A stretch of DNA of 64,000 nucleotides from JANNPJ01 sp035474375. GTDB lineage: Bacteria; Actinomycetota; Actinomycetes; Actinomycetales; Kineosporiaceae. The notes beneath the pieces were generated by a model, which was given only the letters and a program-made list of their open reading frames with translations, was not told the DNA's origin and made no database searches. The stretch is from positions 1-64,000 of the forward strand of contig DATINJ010000248.1 of assembly GCA_035474375.1 (NCBI GenBank). The letters are read 5' to 3'. A program made the translations under genes and the position numbers. This document shows positions 1 through 8,578 of this stretch, piece by piece; positions within the stretch are counted from its first letter, which is position 1, and each line of letters starts with the position of its first letter.

Positions 1-50
1 TGTTACGAACAGAGTCCAAGGTCGGGAAGGACGATGGAAGTTTGGGATGG

Positions 51-239
51 CTACTTCAGGATGGTGCTGATCCCTCGGACGCTGCAGATCATTGCGCCAA
101 TCAGCCCGATCAGTAGGCCGGCCAGGGTAAGGAGCGTGTAATGCCCTTGCAGAGTGGAGATACCGAGCGATAGCAGAACCAAGCCCAGATAGGCCAGGGT
201 GCGCACGCCCCAGCGAATCGGTCTACGGTCGGTCGGCAT
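51..239 (-). CDS. small two-helix membrane protein, function unknown
   Basis: A 62-residue protein with a basic N-terminus (PTDRRPIR) followed by two hydrophobic stretches at about residues 13-30 and 34-55, so it is probably a small integral membrane protein. Its start overlaps the end of the upstream lacI-family gene by 17 bases on the same strand, which suggests translation from the sugar-transport transcript. I recognise no family and no motif. The overlap and the clean membrane pattern favour a real gene, but the short length leaves doubt. Confidence 0.5.
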   Translation of the reverse strand: MPTDRRPIRWGVRTLAYLGLVLLSLGISTLQGHYTLLTLAGLLIGLIGAMICSVRGISTILK

Positions 240-1332
240 TGGGCGATCCTTCGGCTAGACGGACGGCGCTGGCGCGGGAGGGCGCGGGGGCGCGAGAGGC
301 GGTGGTGGCACGCGGTGCGGCAATGGATTGACGGGCCACCGCGGGGCAGGGCAAAAAGGTGCGTCTGGGCAGGTCGGCGACCGATCCGGCAACCACGTGC
401 CGAGCCGCCCAGCGGCCCATCTGATAGTGCGGCACCCGGACTGTGGACAGCGGCGGATGCATCCGGGCCGCGAGTTGGACCTGATCGTCGTAGCCGACGA
501 CGGACATGTCCTGTGGAACGCGGATCCCGGCCTCGCCGAGGGCCAAGTACGCGCCCAGCGCCATCCGGTCGTTGCCACAGAGGATCGCCGTCGGGCGGTC
601 GGGCTCGGTCAGGAGTCGACGGGTCAATTCGTAACCCGAATCGGCTTGGAAGTTTCCGGGCCGGACGAGCTGGTCGCCGGGTTTCACCCCGGCGCCCTCG
701 AGCGCGGCTCGGAAGCCCCGTAGTCGGGCTCGGGTCGCCCAGGCCCCGGCTCGACCGGTGAGGTAGGCGAACTTGCGGTGACCGGCCGCGAGCAGAAGGT
801 CGGTGGCGTTCCGGCCACCGGACTCCTCGTCCGGCAGGACGGCCGGCAGCAGATCACCCGCGGGAAAGCCATTGACCATCAGCGAGGGAACGCCTTTCAG
901 AGCATCTGGAACGATCAGTCGACGAATGTCCATCATCACGAACATGATCGCGTCTACCGGACGATCCACCAGTTCGTCGATCACCTCCCGGAGGATCCGT
1001 CGACGGCGGGTGGTGTTCACCACCAGAAGCAGGTTCCGATCGGCCCAGGCGGCCTCGTGCGCTCCCAGGATAATCGAACCGACGAACGGTTCGATCGCGA
1101 TCTCGTCCGTCACCAGACCGATCGTCGCCGTCCGCTGGGTGCGAAGCCCACGAGCCGTCCGATTCGGCCGGTAGTCCAGCGTCTCCACCGCTGCCAGCAC
1201 CCGTTGCCGGGTCTGATAACTGATCGTCTGACCGCTGTTCTCATTCAATACGAACGACACCGTGGACGACGACACCCCGGCCAACCGACCGACGTCCGCC
1301 ATCGTCGCTCGTCGTCCGGTCGGCGGATTCAC
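223..1332 (-). CDS. LacI-family transcriptional regulator
   Basis: A 369-residue LacI/GalR repressor. The N-terminal helix-turn-helix is plain (MADVGRLAGVSSSTVSFVL), with the hinge helix region around YRPNRTARGLR, followed by a periplasmic-binding-protein-like sensor domain ending in VPQDMSVVGYDD. I chose the GTG at 1332 because it lies 17 bases after the permease stop and has a GGGA element upstream; an internal ATG at 1302 lacks a ribosome site, and a longer reading upstream would run into the permease gene. It is the last large gene of the transporter operon, so it probably senses the imported sugar and binds the palindrome at 4692-4703 (inference). Confidence 0.9.
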   Translation of the reverse strand: MNPPTGRRATMADVGRLAGVSSSTVSFVLNENSGQTISYQTRQRVLAAVETLDYRPNRTARGLRTQRTATIGLVTDEIAIEPFVGSIILGAHEAAWADRNLLLVVNTTRRRRILREVIDELVDRPVDAIMFVMMDIRRLIVPDALKGVPSLMVNGFPAGDLLPAVLPDEESGGRNATDLLLAAGHRKFAYLTGRAGAWATRARLRGFRAALEGAGVKPGDQLVRPGNFQADSGYELTRRLLTEPDRPTAILCGNDRMALGAYLALGEAGIRVPQDMSVVGYDDQVQLAARMHPPLSTVRVPHYQMGRWAARHVVAGSVADLPRRTFLPCPAVARQSIAAPRATTASRAPAPSRASAVRLAEGSPNADRP

Positions 1333-1349
1333 CGGCTGATCCCGCGCCG

Positions 1350-2273
1350 TCAGCCTTTGACCGAACCGGCGGTCAGGCCGCGGACGAAATAGCGCTGCAG
1401 GGAAAGGAAGACGATGACCGGGACGATCATCGAGAGCAATCCACCGGCCGTGACCAGTTGCCAGCCCTGGTTCTGTTGCCCGAGGAGACCGGCGACGGCA
1501 ATGGTGATCGGCTGGTTTTCGGTCGGCCCGATAAAGACCAAGGCGGTCAGCAGGTCGTTCCACACCCAGAGGAACTGGAAGATCGCGAACGAGGCGAGCG
1601 CCGGCACCGACATCGGCACGATCAGTCGCCAGAACGTGACGAAATGGCTGGCACCATCGATCTTCGCCGATTCGATAACCTCTTTGGGCAGGGTAGACAT
1701 GAAGTTTCGCAGGATGTAGATCGCCAGCGACATGCCGAACCCGATGTGTGCCAGCCAGACGGCAGGGAAGGTGCCGACCATGTCGAACTGGCCGTAGAGC
1801 TGGAGTAGCGGCACGAAGGCGACGTAGTTGGGGACCACCAGCAGGGCAACGATCAGGAAGAAAAGCGTGTCGCGGAACGGGAACTGCATGAAGGTGAAGG
1901 CGTAGGCGGCGAACGCGGCCACCATGATCGGGATCAGGGTGGCGGGCAAGGCGATCGCGAAGCTGTTGATGAACGCGTCACCGAGCCCGGATTTCGACCA
2001 GGCCTGCTGGAAGTTGTCGAAGGTGAAATTGGGATCGGTGAAGACGTTCCACCATCCGTTGGTGTTGGCGTCGTCCTTGGGACGGAACGACGTGATGACC
2101 ACACCGATGATCGGGACTATCCAGAGGAAGCAGATCAACCAGACGACGCCCCGGGCCAGCGGTGTCGCTTGCCCCTGGCCGCCGCCGGCGTCGTTCTTGC
2201 CCCGACGGAAGAGACCGGATCCACGACCACGGGTTTGCACCGGTGCCGGAGTGACAGTAGTGGTACTGGTCAT
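1350..2273 (-). CDS. carbohydrate ABC transporter permease (MalG/AglG type)
   Basis: A 307-residue inner-membrane permease of the MalG branch. About 35 polar residues (Gly- and basic-rich) precede six membrane helices. The cytoplasmic EAA loop that docks onto the ATPase is visible (EVIESAKIDGASHF, then RLIVPMSVPAL). Its start overlaps the stop of the companion permease by four bases (ATGA), so the two are translationally coupled and probably form the heterodimeric channel. No ATPase gene is nearby; actinobacterial carbohydrate importers of this kind often share one distant MsiK-type ATPase (family knowledge, not seen here). Confidence 0.93.
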   Translation of the reverse strand: MTSTTTVTPAPVQTRGRGSGLFRRGKNDAGGGQGQATPLARGVVWLICFLWIVPIIGVVITSFRPKDDANTNGWWNVFTDPNFTFDNFQQAWSKSGLGDAFINSFAIALPATLIPIMVAAFAAYAFTFMQFPFRDTLFFLIVALLVVPNYVAFVPLLQLYGQFDMVGTFPAVWLAHIGFGMSLAIYILRNFMSTLPKEVIESAKIDGASHFVTFWRLIVPMSVPALASFAIFQFLWVWNDLLTALVFIGPTENQPITIAVAGLLGQQNQGWQLVTAGGLLSMIVPVIVFLSLQRYFVRGLTAGSVKG

Positions 2274-3253
2274 CGCGTTGCCTCCTCAGCCCGGAACTGC
2301 CGCACTTGATAGACCATGATCGGGAGGATCGCGATCATCAGTAGGACGACGATGGCCGCCGCATACCCGTTGTTGCTGTTGCTGAAAAGCTGGTTGAAGA
2401 ACTCATTCCCGACGACGTTGGTATTGAAGTTGCCGTTCGTCATCACGTAAACGATGTCGAAGATCTTCATGACGCCGATCGTGACCGTGACGAAGACGGT
2501 GATGATGGTGGTGCGGATTTGCGGAATCACCACCCGGCCGAAGATCTGGCGCTCGTTGGCGCCGTCCACCCGTGCCGCTTCAAGGGTTTCGGAGGGAACC
2601 CCCTTGATCGCGGCCGAGAGGAGCACCATCGCGAACCCGACCTGGGCCCAGAGCAGGGTCACCATCAGCAGGAAGCTGTTCACCCGGAAGTCGGATAACT
2701 GCAACCAGTTGACCGGATCGAAGCCGAGTTTGGTGATGATCGCATTCTGCAACCCGATCTGTGGCTCGCCGGGCGGGTTGGATGCGTAAATGAACTTCCA
2801 CACCGTCCCAGCTCCGACGGCGCTGATCGCCATTGGCAGGAAGATGATGGTCTTTGCGGTCTTCTCGGCCTGTGGCTGGAGCCGGTCGGCGAGGACGGCG
2901 ATGATCAGTCCAAAGACGATGGTGACGGCGGGGACGACCAGAATCCACAACAGGGTATTGAAGAGCGTCGAGCGAAAGTCGCTAGAACCGAGGAGGTCAC
3001 GGTAGTTGTCGAAGCCGGTCCAGGCAGTGCTCTCCTGGTTGGCAAAGCTGAAGACGACGGTCTGCCAGGCCGGATAGATGAGGTACAGGCCGATCGCGCA
3101 GAGCGCCGGCAGAATATAGAAGTAGGGCTTGATCCGCTCCTCCCACTTGCCCGGGAGCAGCTCCGCCAGCTTGTTGAGGAGCCAGTAAACGATCAAGGCG
3201 CCGCCGACCCCGTAGAGCACTGTCAGAATGGCGTTAACGAGTTTCATGGTCAC
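2270..3253 (-). CDS. carbohydrate ABC transporter permease (MalF/AglF type)
   Basis: A 327-residue permease of the MalF/UgpA branch. A first hydrophobic segment sits at the extreme N-terminus (LTVLYGVGGALIVYWLL), a second near residues 45-65, and the transmembrane domain follows with the EAA loop ETLEAARVDGANERQIF. It sits between the binding-protein gene, 56 bases upstream, and the second permease, which it overlaps by four bases. With these it forms a CUT1-type importer in the cytoplasmic membrane. The closest remembered relatives are alpha-glucoside importers (AglF), but substrate cannot be read from the permease alone. Confidence 0.92.
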   Translation of the reverse strand: MTMKLVNAILTVLYGVGGALIVYWLLNKLAELLPGKWEERIKPYFYILPALCAIGLYLIYPAWQTVVFSFANQESTAWTGFDNYRDLLGSSDFRSTLFNTLLWILVVPAVTIVFGLIIAVLADRLQPQAEKTAKTIIFLPMAISAVGAGTVWKFIYASNPPGEPQIGLQNAIITKLGFDPVNWLQLSDFRVNSFLLMVTLLWAQVGFAMVLLSAAIKGVPSETLEAARVDGANERQIFGRVVIPQIRTTIITVFVTVTIGVMKIFDIVYVMTNGNFNTNVVGNEFFNQLFSNSNNGYAAAIVVLLMIAILPIMVYQVRQFRAEEATR

Positions 3254-3309
3254 TGGCCCGCTCCTTCATGAGCTCGAACCGCTTGACTGAGCATGGTGCT
3301 GCCACCCGA

Positions 3310-4638
3310 TCATTGGTCGTCGGTGGGCCAGCTGTCGTCGATTCCCTTGAGCGCCTCGGCGAGGTCCTGCTGGCCGCTGATCCAGGACGTCATGTCCCGC
3401 CAGAACGAACCAGATCCGACCGCACCGGGCATCTGGTCGGACCCGTCGAAGGCGAACGCCGTTGCGCCGTAAGCCACCCTGGCGGCCTTCCGGACCACGT
3501 CGTTCGGGTAGTTGCTCTGGTCGAAATCCTTGTGCGGGGAGATGTAGTTACCCTGCTTCGCGTCCTCGGCCCCGAAGTCCTTGGTGCTCATGTACTTGAG
3601 AATCTTCTTTGCGGCCTCGTTCTGCGGACTGAACAGGGCGGCCAGGTCACCGCCGCCGAGCACCGGATCTTCACCGCCTGCGGTGGCCGGCGGGAACCCG
3701 AACACCCCCACGATGGAGTCGATGTTCTTGATCACCGAGTCCGGGAAGCCGCCGGGGGCGGCGACGAAATTGCCCTGCTTGTAAAGGAAGCAGCCGGGAG
3801 GATTCTTGAACATCGGGTTGGCGGCCGTGTTGAAATTGTTACTGGCAATGGATTGGCGGCCGCCGACCACGTTACCGTCGGTAAAGGCGATTTGCTCGAA
3901 GGTCGCGGCGGCCTGCTTGACCTCGGGGGACTCGAACTTGATGTCGTGATTGACCCACTGGTTGTACTTGTCAACGCCCTGCTGGTGCAGGATGAGATCC
4001 TCGAACCAGTCGGTGGCCGGCCAGCCAGTCGCGGCCCCGGACTCGACGCCCAGGCACCACGGCGTCTTTCCGCTACTCCTGATCTTGTTGGTCAACTCCA
4101 GCAGTTCCGGGATCGACTTGGGTTCGGTGTAGCCCGCCTCGGCAAAGGCCTGCTTCGGGTAATAGACAAGGCTCTTCACGTTCATGCTGACCAGCAGGCC
4201 GTAGAGGTTGCCGTCGACCGTCCCGGTATCAAGCGTTCCCGGGGTCATGCTGTTCTGCAGCGTTGGCATGTCGAGGATGTCGTTCAGCGGCGTCAGTCGG
4301 TTCCTGTTCGCCAGATCTCGGAGCACTCCTGGCTGCGGGAACATCGCGATGTCCGGCAAGTTGTTGCCCTGTACCCGGGTGTTGATCAGCTGGTTGAAGT
4401 TCGTCGTCGGAGCCCAGTTGATCGTGATTCCTTGAGACTTGGCGTACGGGTCGACCGTGGCCCTGAAGGCCTCGAACTGGTCGCCGGTGAAGCCCAACAT
4501 GATCTCAATAGTGTTGCTGGTATTGCCGTTACCTCTCGCCCTCGCAGTGTCGTTGGGGTCGACCAAGCATCCGGTGGTCAGCAACGCCGCAGCCCCGATG
4601 ACCGCGAGTCCTTTCACAAATGCGGGACCTTGTCGCAT
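3310..4638 (-). CDS. extracellular solute-binding lipoprotein, family 1 (AglE-like)
   Basis: A 442-residue carbohydrate-binding lipoprotein, first gene of the operon. The N-terminus has a basic start, a hydrophobic core and the lipobox LLTTGC with Cys24 as the lipidated residue, followed by an Asn/Gly-rich linker. The body has family-1 binding-protein features (LPDIAMFPQPGVLRDLA, GNLYGLLVSMNVKSLVYYPK, TGWPATDWFEDLIL). By overall pattern it resembles AglE-type alpha-glucoside binders, but I have no direct evidence for the ligand. It delivers sugar to the two permeases encoded downstream. The 167-base region in front of it carries a LacI-type palindrome. Confidence 0.92.
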   Translation of the reverse strand: MRQGPAFVKGLAVIGAAALLTTGCLVDPNDTARARGNGNTSNTIEIMLGFTGDQFEAFRATVDPYAKSQGITINWAPTTNFNQLINTRVQGNNLPDIAMFPQPGVLRDLANRNRLTPLNDILDMPTLQNSMTPGTLDTGTVDGNLYGLLVSMNVKSLVYYPKQAFAEAGYTEPKSIPELLELTNKIRSSGKTPWCLGVESGAATGWPATDWFEDLILHQQGVDKYNQWVNHDIKFESPEVKQAAATFEQIAFTDGNVVGGRQSIASNNFNTAANPMFKNPPGCFLYKQGNFVAAPGGFPDSVIKNIDSIVGVFGFPPATAGGEDPVLGGGDLAALFSPQNEAAKKILKYMSTKDFGAEDAKQGNYISPHKDFDQSNYPNDVVRKAARVAYGATAFAFDGSDQMPGAVGSGSFWRDMTSWISGQQDLAEALKGIDDSWPTDDQ

Positions 4639-4691
4639 CTGGGCTCCTCTTCGCCTCAGGCATGGCAGGAGAAGCCCCTCGCCCTGGTTAA

Positions 4692-4703
4692 CTCAGCGCT
4701 GAG
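4692..4703. promoter_or_regulatory. candidate LacI-family operator upstream of the sugar importer
   Basis: CTCAGCGCTGAG is a perfect 12-base palindrome with the central CG typical of LacI-family operators. Outer bases extend it imperfectly (GGTT on the left, AACC on the right, one base offset). It lies about 54 bases upstream of the binding-protein start, in the only gap large enough for the operon promoter. A second, weaker inverted repeat (AACT-N6-AGTT) lies at 4726-4739. The LacI gene at the operon end is the obvious candidate binder. Confidence 0.55.
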
Positions 4704-4805
4704 GAACCACCGCCATACAAGCCCTAACTCGAATTAGTTCAGCTTTCTCCCGAGTCGCTCCGTTGTCAACGAGTTGTAGCGAATGCGTGACTTCGGCAGC
4801 GGGAT

Positions 4806-5996
4806 TTAGCGGGTGACGGCGGTCAGGACGTCGTCCATCGCCCGAAGCGTGTGCGCCGGCAGTAGTTCGTCGCAGTAGGGCAGCGCGGCGGCCATCGCTC
4901 CGACCAGTGGCGCATAGCCTGGCGCCGCCGCTCGCGGGTTCAACCAGATCACCCGATGCGCACGCCTGCGGAGCCGGGCCATCCCGGCGGCCAGTTCGTC
5001 CGGGTCATCGCTGTCCCAGCCATCCGAGGCGATCAGCACGATCGCGCCGCGGATCACTCCGCCGTGCCTGGAGCGCAGCAACGCGCGCAGATTGGTGGCG
5101 ATCCGAGTTCCGCCGAAGCGGTCGATCACGGTTCGGCCGGCCAACTCGATCGCCTCGGCGTCGTGATGATGGTTGAGCACCGTGGTCAGTCGAGTGAGCG
5201 CGGTCGCGAAGGCGAAGACCTCGGCGTCTGCGGAAACCGCCGCAGCTCGCATCAGGTGCAGGTAAGCGGTGGCGTACGGCTGCATCGACTGGCTGACGTC
5301 GACGAGCATCACCACCCGTCGGCGCTTGCGGACCGGCTTGGTCCGGACCAGCTCGATCGGTTCCCAGCCGGTTCGCCGGGCCTGGGCCAGAGTAGGTCGT
5401 AAGGCGATCGTGCGGCCGGCTGGATGGGTTCTGGTCCGCCGGGTCCGCCGGGTCGGCCAGCGGGCCAGCGCAGTTTCGAACCAGGCGCCGAGCAAGGCCA
5501 GCTGGGCCGGGTCGAGCTGGTCGAACGGCGTATCGGCCAGGCCTTCCAACTGGCTCGGCAACCGTTGCGGAACGCCGATCTCGGTATCCGCGGTCGACTC
5601 ATCGGAGGTCACAACGGTCGGCAGGGTTGCCCATGGCAGGCCGCCGCCGTCCTCCTCCGCCAAATCCGTGGGGTCGGCGTCCGGCAGACCCGCCCAGCCG
5701 TCCTCGGAGCGAGGGGCGGAACCTCGACGGGCATTCGGGTCCAACCGCAGGACCACCTCGTCGAACACCGCAGCGAAGACCCGGTCGAAGACCGCCAGAT
5801 CGCGCTCGCGACGAAGCAAGCTGATTCGGGCCACCCAGTACAGTTCCGGGACCGAGCCGAGCCCGGCCACCGCAAGGGCCCGGGTGAACGTCTCGATCCC
5901 GCTGAAGCCGACTGCGATCCCGTGCCCGCGCAACCGGACGGCGAAGGCCACCGCGAAGGCCGCCCGGTCCACGCCTCGCAGCAGGGCGGCGGCCAC
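4806..5996 (-). CDS. coxE: VWA-domain protein CoxE, CO dehydrogenase accessory
   Basis: A 396-residue protein of the CoxE family. The C-terminal half is a von Willebrand A domain with an intact MIDAS start (MLVDVSQSMQPY, the DxSxS metal site) and the later VLIASDGWDSDDPDEL segment; the N-terminal half is a helical region. In Oligotropha carboxidovorans CoxE works with the MoxR ATPase CoxD to complete the Cu-S-Mo active site of CO dehydrogenase (established for that system). Here it is the last gene of the cox operon, four bases after coxG. Cytoplasmic, no signal peptide. Confidence 0.9.
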   Translation of the reverse strand: MAAALLRGVDRAAFAVAFAVRLRGHGIAVGFSGIETFTRALAVAGLGSVPELYWVARISLLRRERDLAVFDRVFAAVFDEVVLRLDPNARRGSAPRSEDGWAGLPDADPTDLAEEDGGGLPWATLPTVVTSDESTADTEIGVPQRLPSQLEGLADTPFDQLDPAQLALLGAWFETALARWPTRRTRRTRTHPAGRTIALRPTLAQARRTGWEPIELVRTKPVRKRRRVVMLVDVSQSMQPYATAYLHLMRAAAVSADAEVFAFATALTRLTTVLNHHHDAEAIELAGRTVIDRFGGTRIATNLRALLRSRHGGVIRGAIVLIASDGWDSDDPDELAAGMARLRRRAHRVIWLNPRAAAPGYAPLVGAMAAALPYCDELLPAHTLRAMDDVLTAVTR

Positions 5997-5999
5997 CGC

Positions 6000-6761
6000 C
6001 TAGCGCCGGGTCCGGAAGAAGATCACCGCAGCAACCACGACCGCTCCAGCGATCGCCACCGGCACCAGTCGCTTGACCGCCGCACCCCCGGCCAGATCGA
6101 GCAGGTCGAGCGCCTCCGGCTCGGGTGCGGCTTTGAAGGTCCGCCGAGCCGGCGTCGCCGTGGCCACTGGCGATGCCAGGTCCGGCTGGGCGAGGTCCGG
6201 CTGGGCGAGATCAGCCTGGGCGAGGTCCGGCTGGGCAACTTCCGGCTCAGCGACGTCGGCCGGCGCAACCGGTTCAGCGACGGTTTCGGGTTCGGCCGGT
6301 GCGGCAAGCTTGCCTTCCAGGCAGCTGACGAACTGGCCGAGCAACTTCTCCGAGACCTCTTGGATCATGCCGGCGCCGAACTGGGCGATCTTGCCCGAGA
6401 TTTTCAAGTCGGTGTCGATGCCGACGGTCGTGCTCTCGCCGTCCGAGTGCAACCGCACGGTGATCACAGCGGAGGCGGTGCCGGCACCACGGCTGTCCCG
6501 ACCATTGGCGTCGATCACTCCCCGGTAGTTCTCGTCGTCCTTTTCGATAAAGACGGCGGTGCCCTTGTACTCCGCCACCACCGGGCCCATCTTGACCTTG
6601 ACCTTGCCCTCGTAGATCTCTGCGGCCGAGATCTCATCGGCGGGCCGAATTCCGGTGAGCTGCGCACCCGGCATGCACGGGGCGATCGCCTCGACGTCGG
6701 TCAGCAGCGCCCAGGCTCGATCAATCGGGGCTTGCACGGTGAACTCGTTGTTGATCTTCAT
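6000..6761 (-). CDS. coxG: CoxG: SRPBCC-domain protein with C-terminal membrane anchor
   Basis: A 253-residue protein. Residues 1-150 form a CoxG/SRPBCC lipid- or ligand-binding fold (MKINNEFTVQAPIDRAWALL, PCMPGAQL). Then comes a Pro/Ala/Glu-rich linker with five-residue repeats (QPDLA, QADLA), and near the C-terminus a single hydrophobic helix (VPVAIAGAVVVAAVIFF) followed by RTRR, as in a membrane tail anchor. CoxG has been implicated in attaching CO dehydrogenase to the membrane (family knowledge), which fits the anchor. It overlaps coxD by four bases and precedes coxE by four, so the three are coupled. Confidence 0.88.
   Translation of the reverse strand: MKINNEFTVQAPIDRAWALLTDVEAIAPCMPGAQLTGIRPADEISAAEIYEGKVKVKMGPVVAEYKGTAVFIEKDDENYRGVIDANGRDSRGAGTASAVITVRLHSDGESTTVGIDTDLKISGKIAQFGAGMIQEVSEKLLGQFVSCLEGKLAAPAEPETVAEPVAPADVAEPEVAQPDLAQADLAQPDLAQPDLASPVATATPARRTFKAAPEPEALDLLDLAGGAAVKRLVPVAIAGAVVVAAVIFFRTRR
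6177..6250 (-). repeat. 15-base tandem repeats inside coxG
   Basis: About five imperfect copies of a 15-base unit (core GGCGAGGTCCGGCTG on the plus strand) encode the five-residue repeat QPDLA/QADLA in the linker between the CoxG domain and its membrane anchor. The repeat stays in frame, so copy-number change would only lengthen or shorten the tether. Confidence 0.8.
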
Positions 6762-7651
6762 GATGTCCTCTCGCGGTATCCGAGATCGTCGAGGGCGGCG
6801 ACCACGGTGTCCCGGTCATCAGCGGTCTTGACGACCGCGACCAAGGTCTGGATGACGTCGGAGCGACCGAGTTCGGAGACCCCGAGCACGGCCAGCGCCG
6901 ATACCCAGTCGATCGTCTCGGCCATCCCCGGCGCTTTGTCCAGCTCGAGGTTCCGCACTCGCCCTACGAAATCTGTTGCTGCGGCGATCAAAGGCTCGGA
7001 CGCGGTGGGGACCGAACGGCGGAGGATCTCGGCGGCCCGGATCGCCGACGGGAACTCGATCCAGTGGTACAGGCAGCGCCGCCGGAGCGCATCGTGCAGT
7101 TCCCGGCTGCGATTCGACGTCAGCACCACGATCGGTGCCCGAGCGGCGGTGAAGGTACCGAGTTCCGGGATGGTGATCGAGGCTTCACCGAGGAACTCGA
7201 ACAGCAAGGCCTCGAATTCGTCATCAGCCCGATCGATCTCATCGATCAGCAGTACCGGTGGAACCGGCCCGGGGTGCCGGACGGCCTGCAGGATCGGCCG
7301 TTCCTGCAGGAATTCCTCGGTGAAAAGATCAGCCTGGGCGAGCTTTTCGTTGCTTGCCTCGGACAGTCTGATAGCTAGTAGTTGTCGCTGGTAATTCCAC
7401 TCGTACAGGGCTTGGCCGGCGGTCAGCCCTTCGTAGCACTGCAGGCGGATCAGCGGAGCGCCGAGTGCGCGAGCCAATGCCTTGGCAGAGGCGGTCTTTC
7501 CAACCCCAGGCTCGCCCTCCAGGAGCAACGGCTGGCCCAGGGCCAGGGACAGATAGAGCGCGGTCGCCAGTCCGGGGTCGACGAGGTAATTGACAGCGTC
7601 CAGTCGGCGCTGCAGGTCGGCGGCGTCGACAAGTCGCAGCGGATCCGGCAC
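6758..7651 (-). CDS. coxD: MoxR-type AAA+ ATPase CoxD
   Basis: A 297-residue AAA+ ATPase of the MoxR/CoxD group. Walker A is GEPGVGKTASAKALA, Walker B is VLLIDEIDRADDEF, and sensor 1 lies in the following VLTSNRSREL. CoxD is an ATP-dependent chaperone which, with the VWA protein CoxE, builds the [CuSMoO2] site of CO dehydrogenase after the apoenzyme folds (shown in Oligotropha). The start overlaps nothing upstream but directly abuts the XdhC-like gene; the end overlaps coxG by four bases. Length and motif order are normal for the family. Confidence 0.92.
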   Translation of the reverse strand: MPDPLRLVDAADLQRRLDAVNYLVDPGLATALYLSLALGQPLLLEGEPGVGKTASAKALARALGAPLIRLQCYEGLTAGQALYEWNYQRQLLAIRLSEASNEKLAQADLFTEEFLQERPILQAVRHPGPVPPVLLIDEIDRADDEFEALLFEFLGEASITIPELGTFTAARAPIVVLTSNRSRELHDALRRRCLYHWIEFPSAIRAAEILRRSVPTASEPLIAAATDFVGRVRNLELDKAPGMAETIDWVSALAVLGVSELGRSDVIQTLVAVVKTADDRDTVVAALDDLGYRERTS

Positions 7652-8578
7652 CTAGGTCGCCCCGGCGGCGAACCGGTCTCGGCAGCCGGCACAGCAGAAC
7701 CAGTGGTCGACGCCGTCCACCTGCAGATACGGGGTGTCCGGGCCGACGGTGACCGTCATCCCACAGATCGGATCGATGGCGGACGTCGGCTCCGAGGGCA
7801 GCTCCGAAGACGACTGCGCGGACGGCGAGCTGGTGGTGGCCGGGCCGGCCGCCGATCGCTGTGGGGCCACGAGGCCCTCGGTTCGGATTGCCTTGATTAT
7901 CTCGGCCATGATCGAAAGGGCGATTTCCTCGGCGGTTTTCGCTCCGATCCAGAGGCCGACCGGGGTCCGGACTCGAGCTCGTTCGTCGTCCGTCAAGCCG
8001 AGTTCCGACAGCACCGCTCGGCCCCGTCGCTGGCTGGCGACCAGCCCGACGAAGCCGACTCCGGCGTCCAGGGCGGTGCGGATCGGCTCGTGCTCGTTCC
8101 GGCCGAGGCTGGAGACGATCACCGCAACCGCATGCTCGACGTCCTCAGCCGCACCAACCTCGAAGCCGAGCGATCCAGCCAGCACTCGGACCGCATGGGC
8201 GATCGGGGTGTCGCCGACCACCCACAGGACCGGTGCCGGAAGCAGTGGCTCCAGGAACATCTCCATCGCCCCACCGGACAGGCAGGGGTTCGTCACCACT
8301 TGCGCGCCGGGAGAATCGGGGAACGGCTCGTCCGAATCGGGCAGCACCCGCAGCAGCATCGACTGGCCGTCCGCCAGGGCGCTGAGGGCGGCAGCGCGAA
8401 CCGAGCCCTCCGCGCAGACCCCGCCGACAAACCCTTCGATCGATCCGTCGCCCAGCACGATCGCGTCGTCACCCGCCCGGACGGACGTTGGCTTCTCCGC
8501 CCGGACGACGGTGACGTGCACGAAAGGCACCCTGCTGGTGAGTAGTTCCGTCATCCGGGCGCTCATCACAAGGCTCAT
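7652..8578 (-). CDS. XdhC/CoxF-family protein with C-terminal YHS domain
   Basis: A 308-residue protein. Residues 1-110 match the XdhC/CoxI N-terminal domain (APVVHVT-like start, DGSIEGFVGGVCAEGSVRAA), residues 120-235 the Rossmann-like XdhC C-terminal domain (VLWVVGDTPIAHAVRVLAG, VGLWIGAKTAEEIALSIMAE). The last 45 residues are a YHS domain (DPICGMTV, HWFCCAGCRDRFA) with three cysteines able to bind metal. XdhC proteins protect and sulfurate the molybdenum cofactor before insertion (family knowledge). Between coxL and coxD it is positioned as CoxF. The YHS fusion suggests metal, perhaps copper, handling (inference). Confidence 0.87.
   Translation of the reverse strand: MSLVMSARMTELLTSRVPFVHVTVVRAEKPTSVRAGDDAIVLGDGSIEGFVGGVCAEGSVRAAALSALADGQSMLLRVLPDSDEPFPDSPGAQVVTNPCLSGGAMEMFLEPLLPAPVLWVVGDTPIAHAVRVLAGSLGFEVGAAEDVEHAVAVIVSSLGRNEHEPIRTALDAGVGFVGLVASQRRGRAVLSELGLTDDERARVRTPVGLWIGAKTAEEIALSIMAEIIKAIRTEGLVAPQRSAAGPATTSSPSAQSSSELPSEPTSAIDPICGMTVTVGPDTPYLQVDGVDHWFCCAGCRDRFAAGAT

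Noticed and set aside
1333..1563. N-terminal extension of the first LacI protein
   Set aside because: The extra residues run through the permease gene in another frame and precede the normal LacI start, so they are not coding in that frame.
3268..4737. Plus-strand 489-codon frame opposite the sugar-binding protein
   Set aside because: Fully antisense to a clear lipoprotein gene; translation is Arg/Gly/Val-rich with no domain.
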